Shown: positions 28,102 through 36,822 of the stretch, piece after piece
How positions within the stretch are numbered: the first letter of the stretch is position 1
Layout: every line of letters starts with the position of its first letter
Assembly (NCBI RefSeq): GCF_003344625.1
Contig: NZ_QPKJ02000003.1
Location: 558,001-622,000, forward strand
Reading direction: 5' to 3'
Source of the DNA: Solirubrobacter deserti
GTDB taxonomy: Bacteria; Actinomycetota; Thermoleophilia; Solirubrobacterales; Solirubrobacteraceae
DNA: 64,000 nt
Made by a program: the position numbers and the translations under genes
The notes under the pieces: generated by a model
Told to the model about the DNA's origin: nothing
The model's database searches: none
The model's input: the letters and a program-made list of their open reading frames with translations, nothing else

Positions 28102-29085
28102 ATGCGCCGTGCTCTGCTGCTGACCTTCGCCTCGTTCCTTCTGCTCGCTCCGACGGCGTCGGCGCAAGAGCCGCGCATCCCGGCCGGCGTCACCGCCGCC
28201 GGCATCGACGTGTCGAACCTGACGCTGCCCGAGGCCGCCAACCGGATCGCGTTCACGTTCACGACCACGATCAACAGCCCGCTGTCCACGCGCGTCGCCG
28301 GGCGGCGCTTCCTGCTGCGCACGAAGGACGTGGACTTCAAGTTCGACGCGGCAAAGACGGCGCGGCGCGCGCTCAATGCCGGCCGCACCGCCGCCGGCGC
28401 CCCGGTCAACGTGCCGCTGTACGTGAAGTTCAAGGTGGCCAAGGTCCGGACCTACGTCGACAAGGTCGAGAAGGGCATCGCGACCGCCCCGCGGGACGCG
28501 CGCGTGGACATCAAGCTCACGAAGATCGACCGGATCGAGCACCGCGACGGGCGCACGGTCGACAAGAAGGCGCTCGAGGCGGCGGTCATCGCGACGCTGA
28601 GCGACCCGGCCGCCAACCGCAAGCTGCGCCCGGAGCCCGTGGCCGTCAAGCCGAAGATCACGACCGGCAGCCTGGCCAAGGCCTACGGGACGATCCTCAC
28701 GATCGACCGCGGGAACTTCAAGCTGCGCCTGTTCAAGAACCTGAAGCTCTCCAAGACCTACGGGGTGGCTGTCGGCGCGCCAGGTTATTCGACGCCGACG
28801 GGCCGCTACACGATCGCCAACAAGGCCGTCAACCCGGCCTGGACGGCGCCTGACTCGCCGTGGGCCGGCGCGTACCGCAACGAGGTCGTGCCGGGCGGCT
28901 CGGCCGAGAATCCCCTGAAGGCGCGCTGGATGGGCATCGTCGGCGGCGTGGGCATCCACGGCACGGGTGCCCCGGGCTCGATCGGCTCGCGCGCCTCGCA
29001 CGGCTGCATTCGCATGACCGTCCCGGACGTGATCGACCTCTATGACCGGGTGCCGGTGGGCTCCCCGGTGTTGATCGGAAACTGA
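28102..29085 (+). CDS. L,D-transpeptidase (YkuD) with VanW-like/PG-binding N-terminal domain
   Basis: 327 residues, exported (signal peptide ends near PTASAQ). Residues about 30-190 are a VanW-associated peptidoglycan-binding-type domain; the YkuD catalytic domain follows (LTIDRGNFKLRLFKNL) with GIHGTGAPGSIGSRASHGCIRM, where Cys is the nucleophile and both His are conserved. It crosslinks peptidoglycan stems 3-3 or attaches proteins. A second, different L,D-transpeptidase is encoded at 61.7 kb. Confidence 0.93.
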   Translation: MRRALLLTFASFLLLAPTASAQEPRIPAGVTAAGIDVSNLTLPEAANRIAFTFTTTINSPLSTRVAGRRFLLRTKDVDFKFDAAKTARRALNAGRTAAGAPVNVPLYVKFKVAKVRTYVDKVEKGIATAPRDARVDIKLTKIDRIEHRDGRTVDKKALEAAVIATLSDPAANRKLRPEPVAVKPKITTGSLAKAYGTILTIDRGNFKLRLFKNLKLSKTYGVAVGAPGYSTPTGRYTIANKAVNPAWTAPDSPWAGAYRNEVVPGGSAENPLKARWMGIVGGVGIHGTGAPGSIGSRASHGCIRMTVPDVIDLYDRVPVGSPVLIGN

Positions 29086-29123
29086 CACACACGCTCCGCG
29101 GGGCCGGGTAGGGTCGCGCCAGC

Positions 29124-30281
29124 ATGCAGCAGACGCAGACGGAGGTGGACCGCCTCGCCGACATGGCGAAGGCGGAAGGACGGCTGGGACTGGACACGGA
29201 GTTCATGCCCGAGGGCCGCTATCGGCCGCTGCTCTGCCTCGTGCAGATCGTGGTGGGTGAGCACGTCGAAGTGCTCGACCCGCTGACCTCGACCTTCAAC
29301 CCGGCGCCCTTGGCCGCGGTGCTCGCCGACCCGGCGATCGAGATCGTGCTCCATGCCGGGCGCCAGGATGTTGCGATCCTGCGACGCGAGTGGAAGACGA
29401 CGTTCACCAACGTCTTCGACACCCAGGTCGCCGCGGGCTTCGCCGGGTTCTCCGCCCAGGCCGGCTACAACGGCCTGCTCCACGACGTCCTGCGCATCCG
29501 CCTGCCCAAGACGGCGAGCTTCACGCGCTGGGACGCGCGGCCGCTGACCGACGAGCAGATCGCGTACGCGCGCGGGGACGTCGAGCATCTGATGCCGCTG
29601 GCCGACAACATCCAGGCCCGGTTGACCGAGCGCGGCCGGCTGGATTGGGCTCGCGAGGAGTGCGTCGCCATCGCGGAGGCCACCGACGAGCGCGACCCGC
29701 TGGAGGTCTGGCGCCGGCTCCCGCGCGTGAGCGGGCTGGACCCGCGCGAGCGCGCGGTCGCGCAGGCGATCGCGGGCTGGCGTGAGCGGACGGCCGCGGC
29801 CGAGGACCGCCCGGTCGGCGCCGTCGTACGCGACCCGACCGTGGTCGAGCTGGCCAAGCGCCAACCGTCCGGCCGCCGCGACCTGGCCCAGATCCGCGGC
29901 ATCACACCCGACGTCGTGCGCCGGCGCGGGGACGACCTGATCGCGGCCATCGCGGCCGGCAAGGAGGCCGAGCCGATCCAGCTCGAGGAGGGCGACCGCT
30001 CGCCCACCGAGGCCGTCGACGGGCCGACGATCGCGCTCGCCGAGTCGCTGGTGCGCTCACGCGCGCAGGAGGCCGGGCTGGCCTACGAGCTGATCGCGGC
30101 GCGCGCGGACCTCTCGCCGATCGTCGTCGCCGCCCGCCGCAACCAGCCCGAGCCGGACGTCCGCACGCTGCGCGGCTGGCGGCGGGAGCTCGTGGGCGAG
30201 GAGCTGCTGGCGCTGCTCGCGGGCCGGTACACGCTCGGCGTCGGCCACGGCGGCCGAGTCGAGATCAAGCCCGTGGGCTGA
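29124..30281 (+). CDS. rnd: Ribonuclease D-like 3'-5' exonuclease with HRDC domain
   Basis: 385 residues. DEDDy exonuclease: LGLDTEFMPEG (D-x-E), HAGRQDVAIL (second D), and YARGDVEHL (Y...D, YxxxD). HRDC domain(s) at about 195-270 and a helical C-terminus. Trims tRNA and other stable RNA 3' ends. TAGGGT lies 9 nt before the ATG. Convergent with the TetR gene, overlapping by 17 bp. Confidence 0.94.
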   Translation: MQQTQTEVDRLADMAKAEGRLGLDTEFMPEGRYRPLLCLVQIVVGEHVEVLDPLTSTFNPAPLAAVLADPAIEIVLHAGRQDVAILRREWKTTFTNVFDTQVAAGFAGFSAQAGYNGLLHDVLRIRLPKTASFTRWDARPLTDEQIAYARGDVEHLMPLADNIQARLTERGRLDWAREECVAIAEATDERDPLEVWRRLPRVSGLDPRERAVAQAIAGWRERTAAAEDRPVGAVVRDPTVVELAKRQPSGRRDLAQIRGITPDVVRRRGDDLIAAIAAGKEAEPIQLEEGDRSPTEAVDGPTIALAESLVRSRAQEAGLAYELIAARADLSPIVVAARRNQPEPDVRTLRGWRRELVGEELLALLAGRYTLGVGHGGRVEIKPVG

Positions 30282-30864
30282 GCCCGGCCATCACCGTTCC
30301 GAGCAGCTCGACGGGGTCGCCGAGCCCTTCTTCGTGCCCCCCGCAGATGATCAGGCGGTAGATGAACGGGCCGACCATCAGGTCGACCGCGACCTCGGTG
30401 TCCACGTCGGCGCGAATCTCCCCGCGCGCCTTCGCCCGCTCGACGATCCCCCGCACCACACGCCGGCGCGGCTCGACCAGGTGCTCGTGGAACAGCGCGT
30501 GCATCTCCGGCTCGCCGACCACTTCCGAGAGCAGCCGCGGCATCAGCGAGAGCGCGCCCGTACGCGCCGCTCCCGCGAGCACGTTCTGCGCCGTGGCGGC
30601 GAAGTCGCCCTGCAGCGAGCCCGTGTCGTCGGGCAGCGGGATGTCCGAGTTCAGGTGCGCGATCGCCGCGCGCACGAGCTCCTCCTTGGAGCCGTAGCGG
30701 CGGTAGATCGTCGCCTTGCCGACGCCGGAGCGCTCCCGCACGCGCTCCATCGTCAGCGCGCGATAGCCGTCCTCGGCCAGCAGCTCGAGCGCGGCCTGCA
30801 GGATGGCCTCGTCCGCCTCGGCGGAGCGAGGCCTTCCCGGAGGGCGCGTCTCGACGTCGCTCAA
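30265..30864 (-). CDS. TetR family repressor
   Basis: 199 residues. HTH at about 18-62 (ILQAALELLAEDGYRALTMERV, GVGKATIYRRYGSKEEL). The C-terminal ligand domain belongs to the TetR_C_11/AcrR-like group. TTG start overlaps the stop of the efflux gene (TTGA), so it is co-expressed with the pump and probably represses the shared promoter near 32.37 kb. Confidence 0.93.
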   Translation of the reverse strand: MSDVETRPPGRPRSAEADEAILQAALELLAEDGYRALTMERVRERSGVGKATIYRRYGSKEELVRAAIAHLNSDIPLPDDTGSLQGDFAATAQNVLAGAARTGALSLMPRLLSEVVGEPEMHALFHEHLVEPRRRVVRGIVERAKARGEIRADVDTEVAVDLMVGPFIYRLIICGGHEEGLGDPVELLGTVMAGLSPRA

Positions 30865-32354
30865 GCCGGCACGACCTCGCCGACCCGGCCGCGGCGCTCA
30901 CGCGGCAGGAACACGGCCGCGACCAGCGCGCCGGCGAGCGCGACGCCCACGGCGACGAGCGTTGCGGTCTGCATCGCGTCCATGAACGCGTTCTGGCCGG
31001 CTGCGATCAACTGCGGGTTGCCCGTCGCGAGCGCGCCCGCGAGCGAGTCGCGCGCCACCTCGGGAGCAGACTCCATGTCTCCACGGTAGCCGCTGGCCAG
31101 CAGCGAGCCGAGCACTGCGACACCCAGCGAGCCGCCCGCCACGCGCGTGGTGTCGTTGATCGCCGATCCGACGCTCATCTTGGCCTCGGGCAGCACGCTC
31201 ATGATCGCGTCGGTCGCGGGCGCCATCGCCGTCCCGATGCCGTAGCCGAGCAGCACCAGCGCGGCCGCGATCAGCCCGTAGGAGGAGCTCGCGTCGGCCA
31301 GCGAGATCAGGAACATGCCGGCCGCGACGAACACGAGCCCGAGCGGGACCACGGCACGCAGACCGATCCGCTCCGCGAGCTTGGTCGAGGACGGCCCGGC
31401 GAACACGAGCCCCGCGGCGACCGGCAGCGTCTTGATGCCGGCGTCGAGCGCGTCGTAGCCCTTGACCAGCTGCATGTACTGCGTCAGGAAGAAGATCATC
31501 CCGAACAGCGCGAAGAACGCGAGCGAGATGGCGGCGCTGGACGCGGTGAAGCGCGGATTGCGGAAGAGCGCGACGTCGAGCATCGGGGCCGGCGCGCGGC
31601 GCTCCCACGCCACGAACGCGGCGCCGACCGCGAGCGCGACCGCGAAGGCGCCGAGCACGAGGCCGTCGGTCCAGCCGCGCGCGGGCGCCTCGATCAGGCC
31701 CCAGATCAGCGTCGTGAGCGCGGCGAAGGAGAGTGTGAAGCCGCGCAGGTCCAGGCGCGGCGCACTCTCGTCACGGCTCTCGGGCACCAGCCAGCGGCCC
31801 GCGACGAGCGCGCCGAGCACGATCGGGACGTTGACGAGGAAGATCCACGCCCAGTCGGCGCGCTCGATCAGCCAGCCGCCCGCCACCGGACCGATCGCGA
31901 TGCCCAGGCCGGAGACCCCGGCCCAGATGCCGATCGCCTTCGCGCGCTCGTGCGCGGGGAACGTGGCGACGAGGATCGAGAGCGTGGACGGCATGATGAA
32001 CGCGCCGCCGACGCCCATGATCGCCCGCATCACGATCAACAGGTCCGGCGAGGTGGCCAGCGCGGAGCCGAGTGAACCGGCGCCGAAGACGATCAGGCCG
32101 AGCGTGAGCGCGCGCTTGCGGCCGAAGCGGTCGCCGAGCGAGCCGGCGGTGAGCAGCACGCCGGCGAAGACGAGCATGTAGACGTCGACGATCCATTGCA
32201 GCTGCGAGGAGGTCGCGTCCAGGTCGCGCTGGAGCGTGGGCAGCGCGACGTTGAGGATCGTGTTGTCGAGCCCGATCACCAGCAGCGACAAGCACAGGAC
32301 CGCCAGCGTCCACCAGCGGCGCGGGTTCAACGAATCGAGACTGTTCCGTTTCAT
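30861..32354 (-). CDS. DHA2-type (14-helix) MFS drug exporter
   Basis: 497 residues, about 14 membrane segments. Motif A GSLGDRFGRKRAL, motif C-like GVSGLGIAIGPVAGGWL, and the early LDNTILNVALPTL are typical of the EmrB/QacA DHA2 group that expels lipophilic drugs by proton antiport. ATG 32352-32354 is followed by MKRNSL; longer frames lack homology. Operon with the TetR gene. Confidence 0.95.
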   Translation of the reverse strand: MKRNSLDSLNPRRWWTLAVLCLSLLVIGLDNTILNVALPTLQRDLDATSSQLQWIVDVYMLVFAGVLLTAGSLGDRFGRKRALTLGLIVFGAGSLGSALATSPDLLIVMRAIMGVGGAFIMPSTLSILVATFPAHERAKAIGIWAGVSGLGIAIGPVAGGWLIERADWAWIFLVNVPIVLGALVAGRWLVPESRDESAPRLDLRGFTLSFAALTTLIWGLIEAPARGWTDGLVLGAFAVALAVGAAFVAWERRAPAPMLDVALFRNPRFTASSAAISLAFFALFGMIFFLTQYMQLVKGYDALDAGIKTLPVAAGLVFAGPSSTKLAERIGLRAVVPLGLVFVAAGMFLISLADASSSYGLIAAALVLLGYGIGTAMAPATDAIMSVLPEAKMSVGSAINDTTRVAGGSLGVAVLGSLLASGYRGDMESAPEVARDSLAGALATGNPQLIAAGQNAFMDAMQTATLVAVGVALAGALVAAVFLPRERRGRVGEVVPA

Positions 32355-32380
32355 AACGACGACGATACGCCGCGTTGATA

Positions 32381-32398
32381 CGAAACGCAACCGTTCCG
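32381..32398. promoter_or_regulatory. Candidate TetR operator before the DHA2 exporter
   Basis: CGAAACG, four bases, CGTTCCG: an imperfect dyad (6 of 7 pairs) 27 bp upstream of the exporter ATG. A related half-site, GAAACGGAAC, overlaps the exporter's first codons. Position fits autoregulation of the efflux-TetR operon; binding is inferred. Confidence 0.5.
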
Positions 32399-32505
32399 TC
32401 TTGATACTCGAGCTAGCCGCACCCCGGTCGCTTAATGAGCGGCTGGGGAAGCCCTTAAGGACATTTGAGGGTCGACTTACCGCTTCCTTGAGAAAGGGCT
32501 CCAAC

Positions 32506-32577
32506 ATGGCTCTCGTGATCAACGTCGTGGCCGACACCCTCCCGACCCTCCTGGCCACGACGGCGTACACGCCCTAA
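32506..32577 (+). CDS. 23-residue micropeptide
   Basis: A free-standing small gene: AGAAAGGG (purine-rich ribosome-binding site, 32491-32498) lies 7 nt before ATG, followed by 23 codons starting MALVINVV, ending ATTAYTP, TAA, and then at once a strong intrinsic terminator. The peptide is hydrophobic, has no Cys or charged cluster and only one Asp. No family recognised. It could be a small membrane or signalling peptide, or a ribosomally made precursor; no modification enzyme is encoded next to it. Confidence 0.6.
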   Translation: MALVINVVADTLPTLLATTAYTP

Positions 32578-32606
32578 CCCCTCTCCTGGGCGTGGACAAC
32601 CCTCAA

Positions 32607-32660
32607 CGCCGCGGCGCCCGGAACTCCCTCTCCTCCGGGCGCCGCGGCGCCCCTCTTTAA
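32607..32660 (+). terminator. Intrinsic terminator of the micropeptide gene
   Basis: A perfect 16-bp stem (32607-32622 with 32634-32649; CGCCGCGGCGCCCGGA) and an 11-nt loop, followed by CCCCTCTTTAA. It starts 30 nt after the micropeptide stop and ends nothing else on this strand, which is strong support that a short transcript is made here. Confidence 0.88.
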
Positions 32661-32666
32661 GCGAGC

Positions 32667-32745
32667 CCGCCGGGCAATACCGGCACGCGCGCTGCGGCAC
32701 ATCCACGGCTGCACCACATCGGGCGCACCGCACATTGCCCGGCGG
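32667..32745. repeat. Perfect 12-bp inverted repeat with 55-nt spacer
   Basis: CCGCCGGGCAAT (32667-32678) and ATTGCCCGGCGG (32734-32745) are exact complements. The right arm ends 3 bp from the stop codon of the minus-strand propeller gene, so it may be that gene's 3' structure or terminator; the spacer is long for that. Function unknown. Confidence 0.6.
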
Positions 32746-32748
32746 ACT

Positions 32749-34587
32749 CTAAAAGGCCGTGTACTTGACGGCGCCGAGCGTCGCGATGTCGCTCGAGAGC
32801 ACGCCGAGGTAGGACAGCGTGTAGAGGCGGTCGCCGATGACGAACGAGCGCTGGATCGGCACCTGGCCGCGCTCGGGCGTCTCATGCTCGAGCCGGCCCT
32901 GCTCGACCAGCGACGTCGGTCCGATCTTGATCGCGGCCGCGCCGGTGAACGGCGCCTCGCCGTAGCTCTCGACCGGCATCACGGCCAGGTTCGCGGGCGC
33001 CCAGTAGGTGAAGGCGTGCGGTTCGTTCTCGACCGGCGTGGAGCCGGAGCCGAACGGGAGCACCGCGAGCCGCGCCGGCGCGGCGGGGTTGGAGACGTCG
33101 AACAGCGACGCCTGCACGGCCTCGCCTTCGCGGCCGACGCCCAGCAACCGGCCCTCGCCGACCGGGTGCAGGTACGCGGAGTAGCCCGGGATCTTGAGCT
33201 CGCCGACGACCTTCGGCGCCTTCGGGTCGCGCAGATCGAGCGTGTAGAGCGGGTCGATCTGCCGGAAGGTGACGACGTAGCCCTGCTCGCCCATGAAGCG
33301 CACGGCGTAGATGCGCTCGCCCTTGCCGAGGCCGGTCACCGAGCCGATCCGGACGAGGCGGGCGCCCTGCTGGTCGAGCACGGTCACCGTGCTCTGGCTC
33401 TCCTGCTGGGAGCCGGGCGCCCAGCTGGGCTCCTCGGTCGAGGCGACGCGCAGCTTGCCTTCGTGCTCGGAGAGCGCGTAGTTGTTCAGGATGAAGCCGG
33501 GCACGACGCCCGTCGCCCGGTAGACCGTCTTCGTCGGGTCGGTGATGTCGAAGCGGTGGATCTCGGTCTGCATGCCCTCGGGCACCTCGCCGCCGGTCTC
33601 CAGCCCGCGCACGTAGCGGTGGCTGGCGACGTACAGCGAGCCGGCGGAGCCGTAGACGACCTGCGCGCTCGCCATCACGCCGTCGCGGTCCAGCGAGTAC
33701 ATGCCGCGATCCAGGTCGACCGTGAGGATCGCGAGCACGCCGAGGCCGGAGAACCGGCGCGGGTGCGAGACGGCGTCGCACGGCGTGAGGTTGCGGCGGA
33801 ACGTCTTGCCCGAGAGGTTGCTCTTGAGCGTCGTGCGGCCGAGGAAGTCGCGCACGCTGGCTTCCGCCGGGTCCTCGACCGCCGCCGGCGCGCCCTCGAA
33901 CACGAGCCGGGCGACCGCGCCGTTCTGGCGCGCGTCGACGAAGCGGCCGGGGACCTCCATCGTGCGCAGGACCTTCGGCGCGGCGCTGACGTCGAGCTCG
34001 GTGACGATCGTCGCCTGCTCCCCCGGCGGGAACTGCGCGTCGAGGCGCTCCTGCGGCCCGGAATCCCCGCTCTTGGCCGCGATCGCCAGCACGCGATCGC
34101 CGCGCAGCAGCAGCTGGTGGCCGTGGCCCTCCAGCGTCAGCGTGCCGGTGACCGTCCCGCTCTCGACGTCGATCACCCGCAGCGTGCGGTCGGTCACCGC
34201 GAACACCCGGCGGCCGTCCGTCTTGAGGATGTCCGGCTCGTCGACGCCGATCTCCTGCACGTTGGTGCCGGAGAACTCCGGGACGGCGCCCCCGACGGCC
34301 GCACCCGAGTCGCTCTCGCCCGACACGGGAGCCGCGGCCGGCGGCGCTGAGGTGACGCGCTCGGCCGGCGGCCGGATCGGCGGCGTGGTGACGACATCGA
34401 CCGGCATCGGCGCCGCGCGGCCCGTCACCCCCACTCCGCCGCCCGTGCGCTCGGCGCCCGCGCGCGCGTAGTCGACGAGCTGCGTGCACGAGGCGAACGC
34501 CTTCAGGCGCGGTCGCTTCGTGGCAGCGCCGGCGACGTCCGCGAACGCGATGGTCAGGACGAGGGTGACCGCCGCGAGAGCTCGCAT
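32749..34587 (-). CDS. Secreted beta-propeller domain protein (PF09826 type)
   Basis: 612 residues. Signal peptide (ends VAGAATK), a Pro/Ala-rich linker, then the family's signature FSGTNVQEIGVDEPDILKTDG at about residues 103-123 and a long run of propeller blades (VIDVESGTVTGTL, LDLRDPKAPKVVG, YWAPANLAVMP). Members are extracellular or membrane-attached in bacteria and archaea, with no settled function. Alone in its orientation; upstream lies the amidase gene. Confidence 0.92.
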   Translation of the reverse strand: MRALAAVTLVLTIAFADVAGAATKRPRLKAFASCTQLVDYARAGAERTGGGVGVTGRAAPMPVDVVTTPPIRPPAERVTSAPPAAAPVSGESDSGAAVGGAVPEFSGTNVQEIGVDEPDILKTDGRRVFAVTDRTLRVIDVESGTVTGTLTLEGHGHQLLLRGDRVLAIAAKSGDSGPQERLDAQFPPGEQATIVTELDVSAAPKVLRTMEVPGRFVDARQNGAVARLVFEGAPAAVEDPAEASVRDFLGRTTLKSNLSGKTFRRNLTPCDAVSHPRRFSGLGVLAILTVDLDRGMYSLDRDGVMASAQVVYGSAGSLYVASHRYVRGLETGGEVPEGMQTEIHRFDITDPTKTVYRATGVVPGFILNNYALSEHEGKLRVASTEEPSWAPGSQQESQSTVTVLDQQGARLVRIGSVTGLGKGERIYAVRFMGEQGYVVTFRQIDPLYTLDLRDPKAPKVVGELKIPGYSAYLHPVGEGRLLGVGREGEAVQASLFDVSNPAAPARLAVLPFGSGSTPVENEPHAFTYWAPANLAVMPVESYGEAPFTGAAAIKIGPTSLVEQGRLEHETPERGQVPIQRSFVIGDRLYTLSYLGVLSSDIATLGAVKYTAF

Positions 34588-34600
34588 GCGGTCAACATAC

Positions 34601-35206
34601 TCAACAGTCGAGCATCCGGGCGCGATATCTCTGCATCGTCGCGCGGGTGAAATCCCCGTGCGTCTGCGTCCGCAGCCGCTCGACGTTCTCCTTGTGGAAC
34701 GGCGACGAGCGGTTCTCGTTGTGGCCGATCACGTTCTTGGTCTCGATGCCGTAGCGGCAGCGCAGCCAGCGCGTGAGCCGCAGCGAGGCCGCCAGCTGGC
34801 GCTGGTTGCCCATCACGTCGCCGTCGCTCATCCCGACGTGCTCGATCCCGAACGACGTGTAGTTCAGGCCCACCGTGTGGCGGCACATGATCGAGCGCGG
34901 GACGAGCTGGTAGATCGTGCCGTCGCGGTCGATCACGTAGTGCGCGCACGTGCCCGGCAGCTCCTTGAGCTCCGGGTCCGGGCGGTTGGGCGCGAAGGTG
35001 TTGTAGGTCTGCTGGAAGGTGGAGGTGACCGTGTAGTGCTGGACGATCACCTTCGGGTCGCGCAGCCGGTAGGAGTCGATGCCGTAGTGGCGGCGCGCGT
35101 ACGCGGCCATCTGCTCCTTGCGCGCGCGGGGGAAGGGGATCGGCTTCTGCACGATCGTCGGCTGCGGGACCGCGGCCGCGAGCACCGAGGTGATCAGGGC
35201 GAGCAC
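34601..35206 (-). CDS. N-acetylmuramoyl-L-alanine amidase (Amidase_2/PGRP fold)
   Basis: 201 residues with a short N-terminal hydrophobic export signal. VIVQHYTVTSTF supplies the first zinc His, HYVIDRDGTIYQLVPRSIMCRHTVGLNYTSFGIEHVG (span about 112-149) the fold core, and VIGHNENRSSPFH the last His. Cleaves the lactyl-amide bond between MurNAc and the peptide. GTG start at 35204-35206; ends 13 bp from the propeller gene start and is probably co-transcribed. Confidence 0.9.
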   Translation of the reverse strand: MLALITSVLAAAVPQPTIVQKPIPFPRARKEQMAAYARRHYGIDSYRLRDPKVIVQHYTVTSTFQQTYNTFAPNRPDPELKELPGTCAHYVIDRDGTIYQLVPRSIMCRHTVGLNYTSFGIEHVGMSDGDVMGNQRQLAASLRLTRWLRCRYGIETKNVIGHNENRSSPFHKENVERLRTQTHGDFTRATMQRYRARMLDC

Positions 35207-35273
35207 TCACTTGCAATTTGACAGGTCGTCACCAGCGGAGGAACCTCGCAGCGGTCCACCACTGGGAGGTGTC

Positions 35274-36137
35274 GTGCACACTTTGCGCGCGTTCGCGGCC
35301 GTCGCCGCGACGATCGGAGCCCTCGCGGTCGCCCCGGCGTCCGCCAACGCGGCCTACTGGGTCGGCCTCGGTGACTCGTTCGCCGCCGGGCCGCTGATCC
35401 CCAGTCAGACGCTCAACCCGCTCGGCTGCCTGCGCTCCACGCGCAACTACGCACGGCAGGCGTCCGCACAGCTCGGCGTGTCGCTCCGGGACGTCTCGTG
35501 CAGCGGCGCCGAGACCGCCGAGATGACGACCTCCCAGGAGACGTACGCCGGGACCAACCCGCCGCAGCTGGACGCGATCGCCGCTGACACGCGGGTGGTC
35601 TCGCTGCAGATCGGCGGCAACGACATCGGCTTCACCGAGATCCTGACCAACTGCCAGACGGCGAACCCGTTCGGCCGCCCGTGCCAGGACCGCTACGTGC
35701 GCAACGGGGTGGACGAGCTGCGCCGGCGGATCGGGGAGACCGCGCCGAAGGTCGCGGCCGTCCTGCGCGACATCAAGGCGCGCAGCCTCGACCGGGCGCG
35801 GATCGTGGTGCTCAACTACGAGGCGATCCTGCCTTCGAGCGGCTCGGGCTGCTGGCCGCAGGTGCCGCTGGCCTGGGCCGACGTGCCGTACGTGCGCGGC
35901 ATCCAGCTCGAGCTCAACGCGATGATCGCCCGCCAGGTCACCGAGGCCAACCGCGAGTACGGGCCGGGTGTGCGGCTCGCGGACACCTACACGGCGAGCC
36001 TGGGCAAGGACGCGTGCAAGGGCTCGGGCACGCGCTGGCTGGAGCCGCTCGTGCCGGGCAACGCCGCCGCCCCGTTCCATCCGAACGCGCGCGGCATGAC
36101 CGGCGTGACGCCGACGGTCGTCGCGGCGGCGAGCTAG
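35274..36137 (+). CDS. Secreted SGNH/GDSL hydrolase
   Basis: 287 residues, signal peptide ending near ASANA. Block I GLGDSFAAG with Ser35 as nucleophile, block III LQIGGNDIGF, block V AAPFHPNARGM with Asp/His replaced by the His-containing PFHPN. Several Cys (LGCLRS, VSCSGAE, NCQTANPFGRPCQD) suggest disulfides, as in actinobacterial secreted lipases/esterases. GTG 35274 is chosen because a strong GGGAGG sits four bases before it. Confidence 0.92.
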   Translation: MHTLRAFAAVAATIGALAVAPASANAAYWVGLGDSFAAGPLIPSQTLNPLGCLRSTRNYARQASAQLGVSLRDVSCSGAETAEMTTSQETYAGTNPPQLDAIAADTRVVSLQIGGNDIGFTEILTNCQTANPFGRPCQDRYVRNGVDELRRRIGETAPKVAAVLRDIKARSLDRARIVVLNYEAILPSSGSGCWPQVPLAWADVPYVRGIQLELNAMIARQVTEANREYGPGVRLADTYTASLGKDACKGSGTRWLEPLVPGNAAAPFHPNARGMTGVTPTVVAAAS

Positions 36138-36148
36138 AGCCACCGGCA

Positions 36149-36175
36149 CCCGGCCGCGCGTCATGCGCGGCCGGG
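36149..36175. terminator. Bidirectional hairpin terminator
   Basis: CCCGGCCGCGC (36149-36159), loop GTCAT, GCGCGGCCGGG (36165-36175): a perfect 11-bp stem between the SGNH stop and the stop of the convergent secreted-protein gene. Confidence 0.8.
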
Positions 36176-36189
36176 CGTGACCCCCGGGG

Positions 36190-36732
36190 CTAGCGGCCTT
36201 TGCGGGAGTTGTCGATCTTGCCGCTCTTGAGCTTGGCGGCGGCGGCGCGGACGGACTTGCGGGCGAACTTGGCGCCCTCCACGTCCCACATCTGGCACTT
36301 CTGGCCGTCGGCGGTGCAGACCTGGCCGAAGTGCATGTCCTTGCCGCCGACCGTGCCGCGCGTGCGGATCAGCCAGGTGCCGTCGGCCCGCTTGGAGTAG
36401 ACGCTCGTGGTGCTGCCGTCCTCGAGGGTGGTCGTCTTCTCGGCGCTGACACCGCCGGCTTCCTCGATGGTCGCGAACGCCGTCTGCGGGTCGCCCTGGA
36501 ACTTGATGCACGGCATGTCGTCGTCCTCGGGCTCGGTCCACTCGCAGGCGAGCGTCTTGACCGTGGTGCCGGCAGCATCGAAGACCTTGGCGTCGACCTT
36601 CACGAGCGGGAAGTCGGTCACGGGGGAGACCGACGGTGCGCCGGCGCCGCCGCCGGCGACCTGGGCTTCGGCGACGCCGCCGGTGGCGAGAAGTGCGGCT
36701 AGCGCGATGGCGGAGAGAGTGGGGATTCGCAT
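36190..36732 (-). CDS. Secreted protein of unknown function
   Basis: 180 residues. Signal peptide MRIPTLSAIALAALLATGGVAEA, then a Gly-rich stretch and a beta-rich domain with two Cys pairs (LACEWTEPEDDDMPCIKF, VCTADGQKCQMWD). Basic, Lys-rich C-terminus. GGAAGG precedes the ATG at 36730-36732. Family not recognised. Divergent from a sigma-factor gene. Confidence 0.75.
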   Translation of the reverse strand: MRIPTLSAIALAALLATGGVAEAQVAGGGAGAPSVSPVTDFPLVKVDAKVFDAAGTTVKTLACEWTEPEDDDMPCIKFQGDPQTAFATIEEAGGVSAEKTTTLEDGSTTSVYSKRADGTWLIRTRGTVGGKDMHFGQVCTADGQKCQMWDVEGAKFARKSVRAAAAKLKSGKIDNSRKGR

Positions 36733-36822
36733 ACCTTCCACGTCGGTCGCGCCGCCGCCCGGTGTCGCGTCATCAAAAGTTTTCCGAACCTGCGACACAT
36801 CTCCTGAGATCGAGCGTCAGCC

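Noticed and set aside
28815..29110. Frames opposite the L,D-transpeptidase and RNase D genes
   Set aside because: Low-complexity Arg/His-rich shadows of strong genes.
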